A DNA stretch of 64,000 nucleotides from Laccaria trichodermophora. Its lineage: Eukaryota; Basidiomycota; Agaricomycetes; Agaricales; Hydnangiaceae. This document shows positions 58,500-64,000 of the stretch, piece after piece. The notes beneath the pieces were generated by a model. It saw nothing but the letters and a program-made list of their open reading frames with translations, was not told the origin of the DNA and made no database searches. The translations under genes were made by a program, and so were the position numbers. Where the stretch lies: NCBI GenBank assembly GCA_018417955.1, contig JACTVC010000024.1:1-64000 (forward strand), written 5' to 3'. How positions within the stretch are numbered: position 1 is the stretch's first letter; every line of letters begins with the position of its first letter.

Positions 58500-58865
58500 C
58501 TAACCTATGAACTATAGCTTATATCATGGCATGGGCCCAACTTACAAGCCATAGCATTGAAATTTTACCATTGGGCCCAACCTGTTCCCTTAACAAATAC
58601 CTTACATTAGGCCCAACCATCAACCGTAGCTTAATAATTGGGCCAATGGGCCCAACCATCTCCCTTAACGATTTTCCTTCATTGGGCCCAACTATCAATG
58701 GTACCTTAATACCGTCATATATCAACAGCCAAAATTACCCCCATTTAAGCCATGTGGCCAATCTATAAACCCTTAGCTTGGACTGTGGCACTGTCATTGG
58801 GCCCAACAATCAAATATACATATTGTCATGTTGTTGGGCCAATGTATAGTATCATAATGTCTTTT
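58500..58865. repeat. TTGGGCCCAA word array
   Basis: The palindrome TTGGGCCCAA or ATTGGGCCCAAC recurs about nine times at 30-60 base spacing, next to the right terminal repeat, whose inner edge contains the same word. The left end has just one or two copies. Confidence 0.7.
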
Positions 58866-58868
58866 GTA

Positions 58869-58958
58869 ATTGGGCCCATTGGGGTAGCCCTATGACTTAT
58901 TGGGACAATTGTCAATTTCTATTGTTATGGTTCCATAGTGTATCTACTGAATGCCCTG
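58869..58958 (-). repeat. Terminal inverted repeat of the 19.9-kb element, right
   Basis: The inverse of 39099-39189; it reads outward as ATTGGGCCCATTGGGG and on to GAATGCCCTG. The region just inside (58500-58865) is an array of TTGGGCCCAA words, which the left end lacks. Confidence 0.85.
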
Positions 58959-60732
58959 CAGAGATTCCAAAACCTTCACATTTACAGGGGTGGTAGATTA
59001 GTTGGCATGGCCACTGGTGACCACATGCATGAAACACTGCCAGTGCAAAAATAATGTGTGCCATAAATTCCTCCAGAAAACCCCATATCTTGCAACTTCT
59101 CTCCAACTCACAACCAATATCATAGAGTATCCCCACAGTCATTGACAAAGGCAAATTTAAAAAAAGGTCCTTAATCAATGCTAAAGCATAATATTGTTGT
59201 TCTCCAGCAGTGGTCATATTCACAATCCAGAGCACATGGTGATGACAGCAGAGCATAGCCATAAGCCCTGTGTCTGCAAAGAACTGTGTACTGGCTTTTG
59301 TTCTTCTTTCATCTGCAGCCACAAACAAGGCCAAGCACCCTTCCAAAGCTGAAACTGGGACTTTCATTCCAGGCTCATAGGAATCTTCTACACCATGACC
59401 ATCAGAGCCCTCCTTTGTCTCTTCCTTTGACTTTGATTTTACAGGACAAGTAGTCTCAACAAAGGCTTTCATCTCAGCAACATTCTTGTCTGGCTCAAAG
59501 ACAGTTTCTGGATGGAGATTTTCAGGACCCTTTGCCCCACCTTTTGCTGGATTTGAGTAAAGCAGGCATCAATGCACACAATAACTTCCACACTGACAAC
59601 ATAAAAATGAGATGTGAACATAAGAATATAAAATAACACCTACAGAAAGTTGTCATCATGTGGTTTATCTCCACCAAAACAAAGTGGGTACCACTGCTGT
59701 AAATATAGACAATACCAGATGTAGCATTCATACTATCTTGAACATCAGGAGAACCATCACTAGCCTCATCTGCAGAAGGAGCAGGACTATATGTCAGAGG
59801 TCGTCCATAACTTTCTTTATAATTCCTTAGATTTAGAAGAAAGGTCATCCTGACCCTCCATTCCAGCATGACTCTCATTTATGATCCCAGAGATTAGTAG
59901 CTCTTTTTGAGCAATCAAATTCCCATAACACTGCAGAGCATTTCCAAGGCAATGCCTTATTGCATCTCTACTCTCAAGCTTATAGCTATGGGAACAGAGA
60001 GTCATACCATGCTGTAGTATTTGGTGGTGAGTGAACAAAAAGCTCATTCACAAAGTCAAGCATATTTAGATCCACAGCCAATGTAGGCCAAAGGGGTGAG
60101 GCTGGAAACAACCCCATAGCCAAGAGCTGGTCACAACAGATTAGCCATGGAAAATCAATCATGAGGCAGCAAGAATGACTTACTTTCAAAAAACACTGTT
60201 TGCAAGAACAGTGAGGTAACCTCCTATCTATATTCTTTAAGTTTCCTGACTCCCTCAACAAGTTCAGACAGGGATCCAGAAGCTCTGGAATAAGTTTCAA
60301 AGCCCAGTTCCTCCACAAAGTTATCTTCTTGTCTTTCTTTTTACTTGGAGAGCCTTGCTCAGCAGGAAATACCAAAGGATGAAGACCTTCACTAGGTGAA
60401 TCCCCCTCAGAATCCTCAGAGTCACCATTTTTCCAGTCAGACCCATTATCATCAGTGACAACAGCAGCAGCAGCAGCATCATCATGCAAATCAGCAGCAG
60501 TAGGCAAGGGTATCTGAAGAAAGGATCCTAGAGGAGTTGTCAAATCCTGCCTGGGCAAGATCTGAACACCAGGTAGCCCATAAGGACGACATGACACACT
60601 GGCCTCATCAGTTGACACCCAAGATTTACCCAAAGACTTCTTTTTTACAGAGGGAGACCCTACAGCAATTCCAGCCTTGCCCAAGTAACGACTCTTTCTG
60701 AATGACATCAAGTGTTGCAAAGCACCAAGCAT
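58959..60732 (-). pseudogene. KDZ transposase, N-terminal half with CxC2 region
   Basis: From an ATG at 60732: an acidic linker, then NWALKLIPELLDPCLNLLRE, the cysteine cluster CSCKQCFLK and FPWLICCDQLLAMGLFPASP, and LNMLDFVNELFVHSPPNTTA, all landmarks of the CxC2-KDZ proteins. A frameshift follows at about 60015 (the frame stops after YDSLFP and resumes as SRDAIRHCLGNALQCYGNL). The catalytic part restarts with VPVSALEGCLALFVAADERR, FFADTGLMAMLCCHHHVLW, LYDIGCELERSC, FALAVFHACGHQWPCQLIYH and PCKCEGFGIS, where the insertion begins. KDZ proteins are RNase H-fold transposases. The match is strong, but the frameshift, the TGA at 37709 and the insertion make this copy dead. Confidence 0.85.
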
Positions 60733-60907
60733 GAAGATGAGGGGAAAGAAGACAAAAGTGCCTTACCAAGTTCCTGTCAAACCCCCAAATGCACGGAAAC
60801 AAACAGAGTCCAAAAGAAGATATATTAATACATCATGTGCCGATGACAAGAAAAAAATGAGGTGACATGATGCAAAGAAGTCAGCATGTTAAGATTGTTC
60901 CAAAAAA

Positions 60908-62300
60908 TTATGATGATCGAGGTGGCATGGAAGCCACAGAGTCCACAAAGGTAACAGGCTGGGAACGTGCAAGAGAACGAGATGGAAGACGGCAGGGTAT
61001 GACAGGTGCACGGCCAAAATTGTCAAAGAAACTCTGGCAATAGAACTGTGCACAAGCCTCCTCCGGACGGTGCACTTGATTTACCAAGGGGCCTGACCTC
61101 ACTTTGGTGATAGAATCTGGGCAACCCTTCCACAAAGACATCAAATGCCCCTGTGCCATAAGATAATGGTTGCGTTCATTCAGATCTGCTGCCATCAACC
61201 CTGGATCGCGATTCAGGATCTCGTTGATTATGAAAGGTCCCACCACCTCACCAGACATGGGAAATACCTGAAGAATCTCCTGGACACAGGCAGCTGCTGC
61301 CTTCTCCTGGGTTAAATCTTCACAAGCTTGGTACATTGCAGTGGTGGCAATGGCATCGAGACTCACAAGCTCATGTGAGAGAGTTCCCAGGGTACCTCCT
61401 GTGTGATTTCCAGTGTCAATGCATTCTCCAGCTCCACCGCAGTACCCAATTGAATCATCATGTCATAGAAAACCACTCTATCAACCTGGCCATGTTTAAG
61501 CGGGATTTGATCCAGATAAGAGTTCAATTTTTTGGTGCGAGATTTGCCTGGCCCCTTGCCACTCTGCTTCCCCTTCCTGTCAGGTTGTGGTGGGGGAGTG
61601 GAAGACGTGGGTTCATCAAGCTGTGCTGCGACATCAATACTTTCAGGGTGCAAGAAGGGAAAAACTTTGATGAGAAACTTGTGCCACTGTTGGGAGCTGA
61701 TGGGTGGGGGGAGCGATGTCCCAGTGCTGAGCATGTAACCATGATGTGCTTGAATGGCCAACCATGTCACGGTATACAAAGCTGGTTTTTGGAGTTCAAG
61801 AAGATCTCAGGCTTAGAGTATTTGAAACCAATGTTCACGATGTGATTGGGATGTTTGATTACTTGCCTGCGATCTGAATCAATGCTTTGCAAAGCCTCCA
61901 CCCATCTTGGCATAGGGTCAGGCATGAACAGGCTGTCTGGGGTATCTTCGCCTGCTGAGCGTGGGTGCTTGGAGGGCCCTGGACTGTCATCCAACATTGG
62001 CACGAGCCCCAGAGATGGTGGAATAACAGGCATTGAGGATGACAGGGACTGCTGCTGGGATCGAGGCTGGGATTGCTGCTGGAATCTCACAGATTGTAAA
62101 ACTGCAAACATGTTTAAGTAAACTCGGCACTTGAAGTGAAAGAACAACTTTACCTTGCTGAGTGGTTGAAGTGGCTGAGGAATACCGTCCCTCACTCCTA
62201 GAAGATGATCCAGCTGAATACACTCCATGTTAGCATTGAGAACATCAACCTGATAACAGTCCTTCTTACCAATGGGCCCCACTGCCCCTACAGCTGACAA
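60908..62300 (-). pseudogene. Unrecognised gene upstream of the KDZ transposase, same strand
   Basis: Probable path: exon from 62300 (KKDCYQVDVLNANMECIQLD) to a donor near 62155. A second exon is Gln/Ser-rich, with PRSAGEDTPDSLFMPDPMPR, and ends near 61868 at a possible GC donor. A third starts near 61780 (TWLAIQAHHGYMLSTGTSLP), with a basic DRKGKQSGKGPGKSRTKK patch and EVPWELSH. The frame shifts at about 61370 into LDAIATTAMYQACEDLTQEK and runs to a stop at 60908 (FYCQSFFDNFGRAPVIPCRL). The frameshift may be a missed intron. I do not recognise the protein. Its position 5' of the KDZ gene on the same strand suggests a companion gene of that transposon, or simply a neighbour. Confidence 0.45.
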
Positions 62301-62735
62301 CTGGGCAACAGATGGGACAGGAAGTGAGTCTACAAAAGATGGATGTTAGCTACTGGTCCAAATAGAAGAAGCTTTAGAAACCAATGGAGTGGAATAATGA
62401 GCTGAATCACATATATAAATCAGAAGTGTGAATGTCTGGATGGAGAGGAAACATATGAGGTGTGTTGATTTCTTGGATTTTTGTTATGATGTCATTCAAG
62501 TGGTGGATAATGTTGTTGATCTCTCTGGAGTGGTGTTTCACATATTTCAAGATACTTGATGCTGGCAGTTCCACAATTCTGAGCATGTCAGAAAGTTGAG
62601 GAAGTGCATAGGGTTGGACCCAAACAGCAAGCTGGAGAGCCTAGCACTGATTAAATAATCAGCTTCTAATAATTGCATCAGCATGTAGTTGCAGTGAGTC
62701 ATTATTAAGAATGCACAGAATCCCAGCATATCAAC

Positions 62736-63150
62736 ACTTCAGTCACCCACCTTGAACAAGCTATTAGCCTTGAAACATATGTATAGGGATATATCCAGGC
62801 TAATAAGTTCCTTGGCCGTTTATTTTTTTGCTTCTGGAGGAAAATATATTATTGCATTAGGCAAAAATGTTTGACCTTCAATATTGTGACCAGAAATATT
62901 TGGGTTGATATAATGCATTGAAAAATATCCTAGCCATCTGAAAGTGGTCAGAAATGTTTGAAGCATGTTAGAGTGGTAGGAAATATTTGAAGTGTTTCAG
63001 ACTGGTCAGAAATGTTTTAGCTATGTGACACTGCTGAAAAATGTTTTGGTCATGTCACACTGCTAAGAAATGTCTGAGCCATGTCACACTGCTGAAAAAT
63101 CTTTTGACTATGTCACGGAGTATCTGGGGTCCAAGTTTCAAAAAAAAAAA
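62736..63150. repeat. ACTTCAGTCACCC-type terminus with AGAAATGTTTGA/CATGTCACACTG words
   Basis: The terminus is at 62736-62748. An array of about 32-base units (62860-63120), such as GTCAGAAATGTTTTAGCTAT then GTGACACTGCTG, leads to CTGGGGTCCAAGTTTCAAAA. That is the same junction motif as at 36312 and 41567, where the array word is TACCATACC instead. From 63150 to 64000 I see no gene or repeat I can support. Confidence 0.6.
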
Positions 63151-64000
63151 GCTTCAAAAATTTCTGACCATTCAAACTTTTATCTTCTGGATTCAACTTT
63201 TCTACAAAATTTATCATAAAGATATTTTTGGTCCTAAACTTGCCCTTTAACTTGTATATTGTATTTTTATTATAGAAACAGCAGATTATATATTGCATGC
63301 AACTGTATCTATTGGTATTCAGCTATTTGTTATATAGTTATCACCTCTAAATTCTGCTTCATCAGATAACAAAGGTTTTTACTGACTGCTCTTATATTGA
63401 GTTTATATTGGTAATTGCCTATAATCGACTAGCCTTACCAACTGAATCATTACTGTTGTCTATTATTCATGCAAATTACCAGAGATAACTATTGGCTGAT
63501 GTGCAAGCCATATTGTGGTACACTACTGAACATAAGTGTCCCTAGGGTAGTGGAACAGCTGTTAGAATGTCTAACAGACAATGTGACCAAAGTTGTTGTG
63601 ACCCTAGAAGTAGGTCATTCCAGCCAATCCATCAATAGCTAGGAGCCATGGAATGTGACAGTTCATAGTACCCATGCTCCAATCTTCATGGACAGTCCCA
63701 TTGGAGAGTGCTATGATCATGAAAGTTATGAAGGCTCCTCCACACATATCACCTAGTGTTCAAGTTAGAGCTGTTAGTAGGGCTTCAAGTCAAGCGACAT
63801 GAGCAATAGTGTGGTTAAAGAGATAGATTCCCTCATTGACTACATGAGGTGTAATGTACAAATGGATGATGTAAGCATAATCTGACTAAGCATATGGTAA
63901 CAGACTGATAGTTGCACAATGTTGGGGAGTGGAAAGGGTAAGATGTGTGTGTAGAGAGTTGCTCACTGGACTGACATACTACACATATTCTTCACTGCAG

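Larger units (their letters stand above)
39099..58958. mobile_element. 19.9-kb insertion: giant palindromic TIR element carrying a nested Plavaka transposon
   Basis: The insertion lies within a KDZ transposase gene between 7-bp duplications. Its ends are inverted repeats of about 91 bp (39099-39189 and 58869-58958), with a near-perfect core from ACCATAACAATAGAAATTGA to CCCCAATGGGCCCAAT. Inside, 40024-44170 is an inverted copy of 53454-58092, and 53025-53181 of 53299-53455. With the 8854-bp Plavaka and one TT removed, these form one continuous palindrome with a 117-bp loop. The arms have no transposase; they consist of word arrays (FTAC-type, TACCATGG, TCCGGAT, CCCACGGG, TTGGGCCCAA) and 170-bp units. 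The element must therefore depend on an enzyme encoded elsewhere. Confidence 0.85.

Overview
The window looks like a repeat-dense segment of a filamentous basidiomycete (Agaricomycete) nuclear genome. The reasons are genes split by many short (about 45-70 bp) GT-AG introns, a Plavaka-type (CACTA/CMC superfamily) transposase with an N-terminal zinc-finger pair, a Kyakuja-Dileera-Zisupton (KDZ) transposase, KDZ-associated CxC5/CxC6 cysteine-cluster proteins and a DUF6698-like gene, all typical of mushroom-forming fungi. I see no ordinary housekeeping gene. Nearly all recognisable coding sequence belongs to transposons, to genes they carry, or to unrecognised gene relics.

Layout. 0-1 kb: minisatellite and an AAATATAT word array. 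1.1-3.4 kb: non-autonomous element (8-bp target duplication) holding a piece of a KDZ-associated gene. 3.4-7.2 kb: decayed acidic/Ser-rich gene followed by a broken CxC5-CxC6 gene. 9.1-11.6 kb: two terminal-inverted-repeat elements. 12-15.5 kb: unrecognised gene relics. 16.7-20.5 kb: minus-strand MULE-like transposase gene with a premature stop. 21.7-22.2 kb: hAT-like MITE. 22.5-36 kb: nested pile of elements sharing one terminal signature (CAGTACTTTACC / GAGGTCTTTACC), around an Asn-rich minus-strand gene.

37.5-60.7 kb is the most striking part. A minus-strand KDZ transposase pseudogene is cut in two by a 19.9-kb insertion (39099-58958), which has 91-bp terminal inverted repeats and a 7-bp target duplication; removing the insertion restores the KDZ reading frame. 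The insertion was originally one giant near-perfect palindrome with arms of 4.3-4.8 kb. An 8.85-kb Plavaka transposon (44171-53024) later inserted into one arm with a 2-bp TT duplication, and the other arm preserves the empty site. That Plavaka copy appears intact: a 13-exon transposase, plus cargo consisting of a TATA-binding-protein fragment, a Pro/Gln/Asp-rich fragment with a GAC microsatellite, and a complete five-exon DUF6698-like gene. 60.9-62.3 kb holds a degenerate gene of unknown function, and 62.7-63.1 kb another word-array element.

A theme that ties the window together: several families of non-autonomous elements keep a constant terminus and internal plan, but each copy has its own short self-complementary word repeated just inside its ends. 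This is the least explained pattern here. Gene models were read by eye from codon and splice-site continuity, so exon edges outside the Plavaka and DUF6698 genes are approximate.
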